Shown: positions 10,505 through 18,530 of the stretch, in pieces
Layout of the letters: each line of letters starts with the position of its first letter
Numbering within the stretch: position 1 is the first letter of the stretch
From: Microbacteriaceae bacterium VKM Ac-2855
GTDB taxonomy: Bacteria > Actinomycetota > Actinomycetes > Actinomycetales > Microbacteriaceae
Assembly: GCA_013204985.1 (NCBI GenBank)
Contig: JABMLG010000005.1
Location: forward strand, 198,159-262,158
Direction of reading: 5' to 3'
Length of the DNA: 64,000 nt
Program-made: the position numbers and the translations under genes
The notes under the pieces: model-generated
The model's input: only the letters and a program-made list of their open reading frames with translations
The model's database searches: none
What the model was told of the DNA's origin: nothing

Positions 10505-11464
10505 ATGCGCAGCTTCTATCCCGAGATCGAGCCGTTCCACACCGGGATGCTCGACGTCGGCGACGGCCACCAGCTCTACTGGGAGGCCTCCGGCAACCCG
10601 GAGGGCAAGCCGGTCGTCTTCCTGCACGGCGGGCCCGGGGCGGGCACCAACCCGAACCACCGCCGACTCTTCGACCCCGAGAAGTATCGCATCATCCTGT
10701 TCGACCAGCGGATGTGCGGCAAGTCGACCCCGCACGCGAGCGAACCCGACGCCGACCTCGCCACCAACACCACCTGGTATCTCGTCTCCGACATCGAGAA
10801 GCTGCGGGAGTACCTCGACATCGAGACCTGGCAGGTCTTCGGCGGTTCGTGGGGCTCGACCCTTGCGCTCGCGTACGCCGAAGCGCATCCGGAGCGCGTG
10901 ACCGAGGTGATCCTGCGCGGCATCTTCACCCTGCGCCAGGCCGAACTGGAGTGGTTCTATGAGGGTGGCGCGGCTGCACTTTTCCCCGATCTGTGGGAGA
11001 AGTACATCGCCGTGGTGCCGCCGGCCGAGCGAGGCAGCTACATCGCCGCGTTCTACCGGATGCTGAACGACCCGGATCCGGCCGTGCACGGCCCGGCCGG
11101 CGTCGCGTGGACCACGTGGGAGGCGTCGACCATCACGCTGTTGCAGCGCCCCGAACTCGTCGAAGCCTGGTCGCAGCCCGAATACGCGCTCGCCTTCGCC
11201 CGTATCGAGAACCACTTCTTCGTGCACAACGGCTGGTTCGAGGAGGGCCAGCTCATCGCCGATGCAGGGGTGCTGCGGAACATCCCCGGTGTGATCGTGC
11301 AGGGGCGCTACGACATCTGCACGCCCGCCTTCACCGCGTGGGATCTGCACAACGCCTGGCCCGAGGCCGACTTCCGGCTCATTCCCGATGCCGGTCACGC
11401 CTTCGACGAGCCGGGGATCCTCGACGCGCTGATCGAGGCCACCGACCGCTTCGCGGACGCCTGA
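10505..11464 (+). CDS. pip: Proline iminopeptidase (prolyl aminopeptidase)
   Basis: 319 aa, S33 alpha/beta hydrolase. Oxyanion loop HGGPGAG (41-47), nucleophile elbow GGSWGS (Ser115), Asp270 in GRYD and His298 in GHAF form the triad. DQRMCGKSTPHA and ENHFF are typical of the iminopeptidase subgroup. It releases N-terminal proline from peptides in the cytosol. The start at 10505 has TAAAGT seven nt upstream (leaderless); a longer ORF to 10430 overlaps the preceding gene. Confidence 0.95.
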   Translation: MRSFYPEIEPFHTGMLDVGDGHQLYWEASGNPEGKPVVFLHGGPGAGTNPNHRRLFDPEKYRIILFDQRMCGKSTPHASEPDADLATNTTWYLVSDIEKLREYLDIETWQVFGGSWGSTLALAYAEAHPERVTEVILRGIFTLRQAELEWFYEGGAAALFPDLWEKYIAVVPPAERGSYIAAFYRMLNDPDPAVHGPAGVAWTTWEASTITLLQRPELVEAWSQPEYALAFARIENHFFVHNGWFEEGQLIADAGVLRNIPGVIVQGRYDICTPAFTAWDLHNAWPEADFRLIPDAGHAFDEPGILDALIEATDRFADA

Positions 11465-11537
11465 GGCCGTTCGTCCTCGAGCAACCGCCTGAGGCCGCTC
11501 GTCCTGAGGCTTGCATTGTCGGCCTATCGTTATGACC

Positions 11538-11966
11538 ATGGATGACGCGCTCGACATCGAGGGCTGGCCGACCGGCCGGCTGCTCGCTACGGCCGCGCGG
11601 ATGGTCGAGCACGCCTGGCACGCGGCGCTCGCCGAGATCGGGCTCACGCACGCCGGGCTGATCGTGTTGCACCTGCTGCAGGCCGGGCCCGAGGCACAGA
11701 AGGATCTCGCCGCGCACGCGCACGTCGAGGTGCAGACGATGTCGCGCACCGTCGAACGCCTGGAGCGCGAGGGCCACGTCGCGCGCGCCACCGACGCGCA
11801 GGATCGGCGCCGACAGCTGGTCTCGCTCACCGACAAGGGCTTCGACGCGTGGGAGCGCGCGCATCTGCTCGAGGTCGACATGTTTCCGCGGATGGGTGAC
11901 CAGGGTCCGCTGCGCGCGGCACTGCTCGAGATCATCCGCTACTCCAGCGAGGAGCGCTGGGGCTAG
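11538..11966 (+). CDS. MarR family transcriptional regulator
   Basis: 142 aa. Winged-helix core: GLIVLHLLQAGPEAQKDLAAHAHVEVQTMSRTVERLEREGHV, then the DAQDRRRQLVSLTDKG wing. TATCGT at 11525-11530 lies seven nt before ATG 11538, which favours this start over ATG 11532. MarR proteins repress transport or metabolic genes in response to small ligands. It follows pip on the same strand with its own promoter; its targets cannot be inferred. Confidence 0.9.
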   Translation: MDDALDIEGWPTGRLLATAARMVEHAWHAALAEIGLTHAGLIVLHLLQAGPEAQKDLAAHAHVEVQTMSRTVERLEREGHVARATDAQDRRRQLVSLTDKGFDAWERAHLLEVDMFPRMGDQGPLRAALLEIIRYSSEERWG

Positions 11967-12002
11967 GTCGTGCGCTCGCGGCCCGAGCGGTAGCGTGGGC
12001 GG

Positions 12003-12896
12003 GTGACCTTCAACGACGACTCCCGACTCTCCGGCGGCAAGGTGCGCCGCCGCGGCCGCACCACCGGGATCGCGGTCGGCGGTGGCGCGCTCGGCGTGCT
12101 CGTGCTCGCGGTGCTGGGCAGTGTGCTCGGAGTCGACCTCTCGGGATTCAACGGGCTGGTCGGCGGCGGTAGCGAGGGCGGCTCGAGCGCCAGCAGCACC
12201 GAGTTGAGCTGCGCCACCGGGGCCGAGGCGAACACGAGCGTCGACTGCCGTCTCGAGGGCGGCGCGGAGTCGCTCGATCGCTACTGGTCGAGCGCGACGC
12301 CCGCGCTCGGCGTCTCGTACACGGGTCCCTCCGGTGGCGTGATCCTCTTCAGCGACCAGACGAGCACCGGATGCGGCGCCGCGTCGGCCGCGGTCGGCCC
12401 GTTCTACTGCCCGCCGGATCAGACGATCTATCTCGACACGGACTTCTTCGCCGAACTGAGCAGCCGCTTCGGCGGCTCCAGTGGCAACCTGGCGCAGCTC
12501 TACATCCTCGGCCACGAGTGGGGCCACCACATCCAGAACCTCACCGGAGCGATGGACTCGGCCGACCGCAGTGGTACCGGACCCGACTCCGACTCGGTTC
12601 GGCTCGAGCTGCAGGCCGACTGCTACGCGGGTGCCTGGCTCGGTGATGCCTCGACGGTGCCGGATGCGAACGGCAACACCCTGCTCCAGGCGCCGACCGA
12701 TCAGGAGGTCGCGGATGCGCTGAGCGCCGCGGCCGCGGTGGGCGACGATCGCATCCAGCAGTCGGCGACGGGCAGCGTGGATCCGGAAGGTTGGACCCAC
12801 GGCTCGGCCGAGCAGCGCCAGCGCTGGTTCACCACGGGCTACACGGGCGAACCGGCATCGTGCGACACCTTCGGAGTGAGTGCCGCGGCGCTGTAG
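12003..12896 (+). CDS. YpfJ-type neutral zinc metallopeptidase, membrane-anchored
   Basis: 297 aa. One N-terminal transmembrane segment (~22-42) after a basic start, a Gly/Ser linker, then a neutral zinc peptidase domain (Pfam Zn_peptidase type). Catalytic HEWGHH is at 171-176; ELQADCYAGAW supplies the third ligand region, and the family segments FYCPPDQTIYLDTDFF and ERQRWF-like EQRQRWF are present. GTG start with TAGCGT six nt upstream. The substrate is not known for the family. Confidence 0.93.
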   Translation: MTFNDDSRLSGGKVRRRGRTTGIAVGGGALGVLVLAVLGSVLGVDLSGFNGLVGGGSEGGSSASSTELSCATGAEANTSVDCRLEGGAESLDRYWSSATPALGVSYTGPSGGVILFSDQTSTGCGAASAAVGPFYCPPDQTIYLDTDFFAELSSRFGGSSGNLAQLYILGHEWGHHIQNLTGAMDSADRSGTGPDSDSVRLELQADCYAGAWLGDASTVPDANGNTLLQAPTDQEVADALSAAAAVGDDRIQQSATGSVDPEGWTHGSAEQRQRWFTTGYTGEPASCDTFGVSAAAL

Positions 12897-12932
12897 GAGG
12901 CGGTCGCGCCGCCCCGGCAGAGGGCTGAACGA

Positions 12933-12962
12933 GCTGAGCGAGAGCGTGTGCTCCCGCTCAGC
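12933..12962. terminator. Bidirectional terminator hairpin
   Basis: gctgagcg/cgctcagc plus gagc/gctc arms with one A/C mismatch and a GTGT loop, lying between the convergent zinc peptidase gene and the small exported-protein gene. Confidence 0.75.
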
Positions 12963-12977
12963 AGGCGTGGTGGACGC

Positions 12978-13442
12978 CTAGTTGTTGTGCACGATCTGGA
13001 CGGCGGCCGACGCAGTCGACGTGGTCGTACCGCCCGCCGGCGTGATCGCGAAGATGAAGAACGTCGAGACGTCCACCTTCTTCAGGGCGGTGACGATCTT
13101 GACGGCACCGGTGAACGACCCGGTCGCGTCGGTGACGAATGTCACGAATCCGTAGTGCCCGCCACCGGAGGCGCCGGCGTTGTCGAAGGCGAACCGTGTG
13201 TCGAGGATGCTCACGGTGACTCGCGCTCCGACGAGCGGTACGCCTCCGACGGAGATCGTCGTCTTGATGCCGAGATGGTTCTGGTTCTCGTGGAACACGG
13301 TCTGCGAGAGCACCGCAAGCGGTGTGCCCACGGGTGACGCCGCGGCGAGCGGTGCGGCGACCGCCACGGCGATGGTCGGGACCGTCCAGGCGGCGGTCGA
13401 GGTCAGGGTGCGTCGGCTGATGCCGGACGGGTGTGCGGACAT
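12978..13442 (-). CDS. Small exported protein with Tat-like signal (unknown)
   Basis: 154 aa. The N-terminus SRRTLTSTAAWTVPTIAVAVAAPLAAAS is a twin-arginine-like signal. The mature ~118 aa is rich in Thr, Val, Phe and Gly and reads as an Ig-like beta-sandwich (SVGGVPLVGARVTVSI, TTSTASAAVQIV). I recognise no named domain. It is transcribed alone, with a hairpin after the stop. A candidate DtxR/IdeR-type box 70 bp upstream suggests iron control. Confidence 0.65.
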   Translation of the reverse strand: MSAHPSGISRRTLTSTAAWTVPTIAVAVAAPLAAASPVGTPLAVLSQTVFHENQNHLGIKTTISVGGVPLVGARVTVSILDTRFAFDNAGASGGGHYGFVTFVTDATGSFTGAVKIVTALKKVDVSTFFIFAITPAGGTTTSTASAAVQIVHNN

Positions 13443-13511
13443 GGGTGTCCCTCAGGGTTTGCGGTGCACGGTTTCGGGTCCGCTCACGGTAAGGAGCCCG
13501 TCCGGCACGCG

Positions 13512-13530
13512 ACAACTTAGGCGAACCTGA
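13512..13530 (-). promoter_or_regulatory. Possible DtxR/IdeR iron-regulator box
   Basis: acaacttaggcgaacctga matches the mycobacterial IdeR consensus TTAGGTTAGGCTAACCTAA at about 13 of 19 positions, with the 3' half (TAGGC-AACCT-A) well kept. It also forms one arm of an inverted repeat aggcgaac (13519-13526)/gttcgcct (13539-13546) with a T-run between. It is placed ~70 bp before the small exported-protein gene. Confidence 0.4.
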
Positions 13531-13681
13531 GTTTTTTTGTTCGCCTCCGCGGCACGAAAAGGGGGCGCGAAAGACGAATCCGCGGCATTCCGGGGCGCGA
13601 TCGAGCGCGGTCGATCACAGACGATCGATGACGTGAATGTTTATGCGCCTGTATCGACCCTGAATTGGGGCGAGGCGACTT

Positions 13682-14533
13682 TCAATCCTCGGGCGCGACG
13701 TGCGTCAGGATCCGCCGCCAGGTGCTGACGATCGCGGCGTGACCGCTGCCGAGAACGCGCACGGTGCGCGAGCGCGGCACGCGGCGGGCGAGCCAGTGAC
13801 CGTCGCGGATGGACGCAACGGTGTCGTCGTCGCCGTAGATGAAGAGGGTCTCGGCCTCGACGCGATCGAGGTCGTACGCCCAGGACCCATCGCGCAGTGC
13901 GAGCAGGTCGGTGGCGACGCCCGCGAAGCGGCCCGCGCTACCGGTCTCGATGAGCCGCGTGAGCCGATTGCGCGCACCGACCACGGCGAGGGCGCGGTCG
14001 TCGGATTCGATGCCGAGCGCGGCCAGCCCGTCGGCGCCGTGCTGCAGCACCGCGTTCGCCACCCCGCGCGGGCCGGCCCACCGGCCGATCCGCAGCCGTT
14101 CGACGGCGCTCGTCGGGGCCGCTGCGATCCCGGCTCGCGGGGGAGCGGGGGTGCCGACCACCGCGAGCGCGTCGACGAGATCGGGATGCCGTGCTGCGAG
14201 AGCCAGCGCGACGGCCCCTCCGGAGGACCAGCCGACGACGCCGATGCTCTCGGGGCGCTTGCGGTAGCTGCGCAGGTACTCGGCGATGTCATCGGCCCGG
14301 TCCTGCATCGTCGCCCTCTCGCCGAGACGCAGCGCATCCGAACCGCCGTATCCCGGCCGGTCCACCATCACCAACTGCACGTCGGCGGAGGCTGTGACCA
14401 ACGGGTCCGGATCGAACGCGCCCGCGCCAGGAGTCGGATGGCAGAACACCACGGTTCGCTTCGCGAATGCATCGCCCTGCGCCGAGATACCGACGCCTCG
14501 CCCCGATGCCAGCACGAATCGACGGTCGGCCAT
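13682..14533 (-). CDS. Alpha/beta fold hydrolase
   Basis: 283 aa. Nucleophile elbow GWSSGG (Ser), Asp in IYGDDDT and His in GSGHAAI make a plausible triad; CHPTPGAG is the oxyanion loop. Strong ribosome binding site ggaggagga before ATG 14533. The substrate is unknown. It is divergent from the sortase-associated cluster, with a 229-bp shared upstream region. Confidence 0.88.
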   Translation of the reverse strand: MADRRFVLASGRGVGISAQGDAFAKRTVVFCHPTPGAGAFDPDPLVTASADVQLVMVDRPGYGGSDALRLGERATMQDRADDIAEYLRSYRKRPESIGVVGWSSGGAVALALAARHPDLVDALAVVGTPAPPRAGIAAAPTSAVERLRIGRWAGPRGVANAVLQHGADGLAALGIESDDRALAVVGARNRLTRLIETGSAGRFAGVATDLLALRDGSWAYDLDRVEAETLFIYGDDDTVASIRDGHWLARRVPRSRTVRVLGSGHAAIVSTWRRILTHVAPED

Positions 14534-14762
14534 GCGGTCCTCCTCCTGTGCACGCTACGGATGCGGCGGTGCCCAGACCAGTCAAGCACCTTCGAAAAAA
14601 CACACCTTCCGAAAGCGCTGTGCAGATCGAGCGTCGGGCACATCGCAATCCGATTCCCTCGCCCGCTCCGAAGTGGAACTATGAGCTCCCCGCAGGCTCA
14701 TCTCCGATGAACCCGAACGCGTCGGAGCCCTACCGCGGGGCCCGATACTGGAGCCGACCCTG

Positions 14763-16040
14763 ATGGCCATCATCGATCGTCCGAACAAGAAGAAGGGCGG
14801 CGCGGCGCCCTCGGCCCCCAAGAGCGCCCGCGTCGAGCACTCCTTCGATTCGAGCATCGAGGAGTGGCTCGCCGAGATCTCGGCGCAGGCGGCGGCCGCC
14901 GAGCTGGCGCGTCTGGAGCACGAAGGGACCGCGTTCCGCGTCGAGCCGGTCGTCGAGGCCGATGAGGCGGAATGCGCCCTCGACCCGGAGGCGCCGCTGC
15001 TTCTGAACCCGGCGGCGCACGTTGTGCTCGCAGAGACCACGGGAGCCGCTCCCGTGATCGGCGAGGTATGCGCGCTCGACGAGATCGTGCTCGAGAACCC
15101 GGCGGCCGCCGCCTTCGTGCCCATCGAAGCGCCGCCGCGTGACTCTCGCCCGGTCGCCACGCCGGCTGCTCCGCGCGAGCCGCGTCCGGTCGAGCCGCCG
15201 CTCTCCCGCCGCCGGGTGTTGGGCAACTGGGCGATCGGTGTCGGCGCCATCGCCGTGGCCGCCGTGCTCGTTGTGATCGGTCTACCGCGCTCCTCAGACC
15301 CGATCGCGCCGCTGCCCGTCTCGGCCGACCCCGCCATCGCGAGCGCCGAGACCTGGATCGCCGGGAACGTCGCCGGCGACTCGCGTGTCCTCGTCGACGA
15401 CGACCTCTCGGCCGAGCTCGTCGCCGCGGGGCTGCCCTCCGATGCGATCCTGCCGTTGTCGCTGCTCGCGGCGGATGCCGACCCCGAGGCGTGGCGTTCC
15501 GCCGACTTCGTGCTCGCCTCTCCGGATGTGCGGAACGACACGGCGGCGACGGTCACCGCCGCGCTGGCCAACTCCACGGTGGTCGCCGGCTTCGGCGACG
15601 TCGAGGTGCGCCGGATCCGCTCGACCGGTCTCGACCCGGCAGCGGATGCGGCGGCCGTGACCGCGCGCGCCGCTCTCGGCGCGCAGCTCGCCAGTAATCC
15701 CGAGATCGCGCTCGCCGCGCCTGCCGCGGCAGCGTTGCAGGCCGGGCAGGTCGACGGGCGAATCATCGTCGTTCTCGGCGAGGCGCTCGCCGACCGTGCA
15801 CTCGGCGTCGCCGACATGCCCGTCGGTGCGGGCGAGAGCGACGGCCCGCGGCACCGCCTTCTCCTGAACACGTTCGACGGCGCGCCGCTCGCCACCGATG
15901 CCACCGCCGTGGCGGAGGCCACGGCCTGGCTGGAGGGTCTCAGCGGCGACTACGCGCCGCTGTCGGTCACCTCCGGCCCCGACGGGGTGCTCGCCACCTT
16001 CTCGGTGGGCGACCCGAGTCGTGCGCTCCCTGCGAACTGA
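14763..16040 (+). CDS. Single-pass membrane protein with a glycosyltransferase-tail-like exported domain (paralog A)
   Basis: 425 aa. A ~155-residue acidic and Pro-rich cytoplasmic part precedes one transmembrane helix (~160-180, after LSRRRVLGN). The exported part begins AETWIAGNVAGDSRVLVDDD and runs through STVVAGFGDVEVRRI. This pattern resembles the C-terminal extracytoplasmic module I know from actinobacterial GT39-type membrane glycosyltransferases, but no catalytic GT domain is present. The last ~130 aa (QLASNPEI, GQVDGRIIVVLGEALADR, VADMPVG, RHRLLLNTFDG) are paralogous to the protein at 17634-18482. It precedes a DUF4397 gene and a sortase gene in the same orientation. No function is assigned. 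Confidence 0.75.
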   Translation: MAIIDRPNKKKGGAAPSAPKSARVEHSFDSSIEEWLAEISAQAAAAELARLEHEGTAFRVEPVVEADEAECALDPEAPLLLNPAAHVVLAETTGAAPVIGEVCALDEIVLENPAAAAFVPIEAPPRDSRPVATPAAPREPRPVEPPLSRRRVLGNWAIGVGAIAVAAVLVVIGLPRSSDPIAPLPVSADPAIASAETWIAGNVAGDSRVLVDDDLSAELVAAGLPSDAILPLSLLAADADPEAWRSADFVLASPDVRNDTAATVTAALANSTVVAGFGDVEVRRIRSTGLDPAADAAAVTARAALGAQLASNPEIALAAPAAAALQAGQVDGRIIVVLGEALADRALGVADMPVGAGESDGPRHRLLLNTFDGAPLATDATAVAEATAWLEGLSGDYAPLSVTSGPDGVLATFSVGDPSRALPAN

Positions 16041-16129
16041 CGCCGACCATCCGACTCGCTCGAACACTCGCGAACCCGACCTGCCCACCCCGACCTGAAG
16101 ATCGCACTCGAAGAAGAATGAGGACCGCC

Positions 16130-16999
16130 ATGAACCTCCGAACCCTGGCCCGCGTCGGCATCGTCGCCGCCGCGACCGCCGTATTCGGCCTCGCCGCCGC
16201 CACCCCGGCTGCGGCCGCTCCCGCCGTCGCGAACGAGGGATGGGTGCGTGTTGCGCACCTGTCGCCCGACACCAAGCAGGTCGACGTGCGCCTTACCGCG
16301 CTCGCCGGCGGCGGCACCGTGTTCGAGCTCGACGGCGTCGGCTACGGCGCCGTGTCGGACTACTGGACGCTCACCCCGGGAACCTACGTGGTCTCGATGG
16401 TGCCCGCGGGCGCGCCCGCGACGACGGCTCCGGTGATCCAGCAGTCGGTCGATGTCGTCGCCGGTACCCCGTTGACCGTCGCCGCGCTCGGCAAGAACGC
16501 CGATCTCTCGACCACCGTCTTCACCGACGACCTCACCGCGCCGGCCGACGGCCAGGCGCGCATCCGCGTGATCCAGGCTTCCACCACCGCCCGTACCGTC
16601 GATGTCAGCACAACAACGGGCATGGCGATCGCCTCCGATGCGACTGCCGGATCCGCGACGGCGTATACGAGCGTGCCGGCCGGACCGTGGACCCTCGACC
16701 TCGCGGCGGCCACGGCGACCTCGTCCTCCGCCGTTGACCTCGCCTCCGGCTCCGTGGCCTCGCTGTTCGTGCTCGATGACGCCAGCGGCGGGCTCACCGT
16801 CAAGTCGGTCGTCGACTCGGCCGGTATCGGCGCGGTCCCCATCGGCGGCATCCAGACCGGCGGTGGCGCGACCGCCGTGCACGTGAACTCGGCGGCGGAT
16901 GCGTTCGCGGGGGTCGCCGGGATCGGGGTCGCCGGGATCGCCCTCATCGGATCTGTCGCGGCGCTGATCGTGGTTCGCCGCCGCACTCAGCGGGCATGA
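16130..16999 (+). CDS. DUF4397 cell-surface protein, likely sortase substrate
   Basis: 289 aa from ATG 16130, which has gagga 6 nt upstream; ATG 16118 is an alternative. Signal peptide ending TPAAAAP, two Ig-like DUF4397 repeats (WVRVAHLSPDTKQVDVRL, then ARIRVIQASTTARTVDV), then GGIQTGG, a hydrophobic stretch and a basic RRRTQR tail. That tail is the layout of a cell-wall sorting signal with IQTG in place of LPxTG. Its stop overlaps the sortase start (ATGA), so the pair is translationally coupled. Attachment to the envelope by the neighbouring sortase is inferred. Confidence 0.82.
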   Translation: MNLRTLARVGIVAAATAVFGLAAATPAAAAPAVANEGWVRVAHLSPDTKQVDVRLTALAGGGTVFELDGVGYGAVSDYWTLTPGTYVVSMVPAGAPATTAPVIQQSVDVVAGTPLTVAALGKNADLSTTVFTDDLTAPADGQARIRVIQASTTARTVDVSTTTGMAIASDATAGSATAYTSVPAGPWTLDLAAATATSSSAVDLASGSVASLFVLDDASGGLTVKSVVDSAGIGAVPIGGIQTGGGATAVHVNSAADAFAGVAGIGVAGIALIGSVAALIVVRRRTQRA

Positions 17000-17634
17000 C
17001 CGTGCGCATCCGGGCGGTGACGGTTCTGGCGGCGCTGGCGCTGGCGCTGGCCGGATGCTCCGCCGCGCCCGTGGATGTTCCGGCCGCCGCGCCTACCCCC
17101 ACGGCGTCGGCAACTCCCGCTGCGGCGGCCGCCGTCGCCGCCGGTGTGATGCAGGATCCGCTCGTCGAGGCTGTAGCTCCGGTCCGCTCGGCGCTCGTGC
17201 CGACGCGGGTGATCATCCCCTCGATCGGGGTCGACGCGAACCTCGAGATGCTCTCGCGCGATTCGAAGGGCTGGATCGAAGCTCCGGCGATCGTGGACGA
17301 GGCCGGCTGGTACCAGGACGGCACCGTGCCCGGTGACGTCGGGCCCGCCGTGATCGCCGGTCATGTCGACTCGCGGATCGGACCCGGGGTGTTTCTCGAC
17401 CTCGCCTCGCTCGCGCCGGGCGCCATCGCTACGGTGCAGATGTCCGACGGCAGCAGCGTCGACTTCGCGGTCACCGCGACGATCTCGGTGCCGAAGGAGC
17501 AGTTCCCGACCGATCAGGTCTACGGCCCCACCCCCACCGCGCAGCTGAGGTTGATCACCTGCGGCGGCGTCTTCGACGACTCGTACGGTCATTACGTCGA
17601 CAACGTCGTCGTCTACGCCTCGAAGGTCGGCTGA
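16996..17634 (+). CDS. Sortase (class F-like), predicted lipoprotein
   Basis: 212 aa. Signal with lipobox LAGC (Cys21) instead of the usual transmembrane anchor, a Pro/Ala/Thr linker, then the sortase beta-barrel: PTRVIIPSIGVDANLE, catalytic His123 in AGHVDS and Cys189 in LITCGG, and the class F-like GGVFD...NVVVYA ending. The Arg that normally follows the Cys is not evident (GHYVDNVVV). Sortases cleave a sorting motif and transfer the protein to an envelope nucleophile. The gene overlaps its likely substrate gene upstream and the paralog B gene downstream. Confidence 0.88.
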   Translation: MTVRIRAVTVLAALALALAGCSAAPVDVPAAAPTPTASATPAAAAAVAAGVMQDPLVEAVAPVRSALVPTRVIIPSIGVDANLEMLSRDSKGWIEAPAIVDEAGWYQDGTVPGDVGPAVIAGHVDSRIGPGVFLDLASLAPGAIATVQMSDGSSVDFAVTATISVPKEQFPTDQVYGPTPTAQLRLITCGGVFDDSYGHYVDNVVVYASKVG

Positions 17635-18482
17635 TGAGCACCCTGCATCCGCTCGCCCTCTTCGGTCTCGATGAGGATGCCCTGCTCGCCCGTCGCTCGT
17701 CGGCACCCGGCCCGTTCGGCGATGCGCCGGGGCCGATCGAACCCGCGCTGTTGCTCACCGCCGTCGCGATCGCGCCGACGCCGAGCAGCGAACGCGCAAC
17801 CGCACCCGTCGCGGTCGTGAGCCGCCCTCCCGTGCGGCCGTTGCCGGATCGTGCGCTGGCGCCGGTGCTCCGCGTCGCTCCCCGCGGTGGAGCCCGGCTC
17901 GATCACGTGGTCGCCGCAGCGTTGATCGCTGTGCTCCTCGCCGTGGTCGTCGCCTCGGGGCTCGCGGTGCGTCCCGAGGCCACCGTCGCGGCTCCTGTCG
18001 GGATGCGGCTCGCCACGATCGAGGACGCGCCGTCGACCGTCGCCCAGCTCGCGGCGAGCGCGTCTCGTGCCCAGGCCGCAGAGCAGTTGCTGCGCAACCC
18101 GGCCCTGATCGCCTCGGACGACGCGACGCCGCTGCTCGCCTCCGGGCGCGTCGATGCGCGTCTCATCCTGATCCTCGGCCAGTCGCTCGCCACGGCTCCG
18201 ACGCGCGTCGCGGACTTCCCGGCCGGCGATGACGACGCGACAGGCGTGCGGCATCGGATGCTCGTGGGCACCTACCAGGGCTTCCCGCTCACCCGGAACC
18301 AGTCGAGCACGCCCACCCCCGAGGCCGTCGCCGCGGCTACGGCGTGGATGGCGCAGTTGACCGGCGTCTTCGAGCCGACGGCGATCGAACTGACCGATGC
18401 GGGACTCCTGATCACCCTCGACGACGACGAACCGGAGGGCCTTCTGCCCGCCTTCTCGGCCGCCGCCCGCGCCCGCTCCTGA
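17634..18482 (+). CDS. Single-pass membrane protein (paralog B of 14763-16040)
   Basis: 282 aa; starts inside the sortase stop (TGATG). Cytoplasmic ~95 residues, a transmembrane helix (~100-118, AALIAVLLAVVVASGLAV), then an exported domain. SASRAQAAEQLLRNPALIA, GRVDARLILILGQSLA, RVADFPAG, VRHRMLVGTYQGFPL and ATAWMAQLTGVFEP align with the C-terminal half of the product at 14763-16040. It lacks the first exported subdomain of that paralog. Function unknown; membership of the sortase cluster is the main clue. Confidence 0.75.
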   Translation: MSTLHPLALFGLDEDALLARRSSAPGPFGDAPGPIEPALLLTAVAIAPTPSSERATAPVAVVSRPPVRPLPDRALAPVLRVAPRGGARLDHVVAAALIAVLLAVVVASGLAVRPEATVAAPVGMRLATIEDAPSTVAQLAASASRAQAAEQLLRNPALIASDDATPLLASGRVDARLILILGQSLATAPTRVADFPAGDDDATGVRHRMLVGTYQGFPLTRNQSSTPTPEAVAAATAWMAQLTGVFEPTAIELTDAGLLITLDDDEPEGLLPAFSAAARARS

Positions 18483-18530
18483 GCGCGGCCGGGCCGTGCC
18501 CCGTGTCGGCCCGGGCCCGTGTCGGCCCGT

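Noticed and set aside
14763-18482. Pilus operon
   Set aside because: There is one surface protein, no pilin-like LPxTG subunits, and only one sortase; the paralogs do not resemble pilins.
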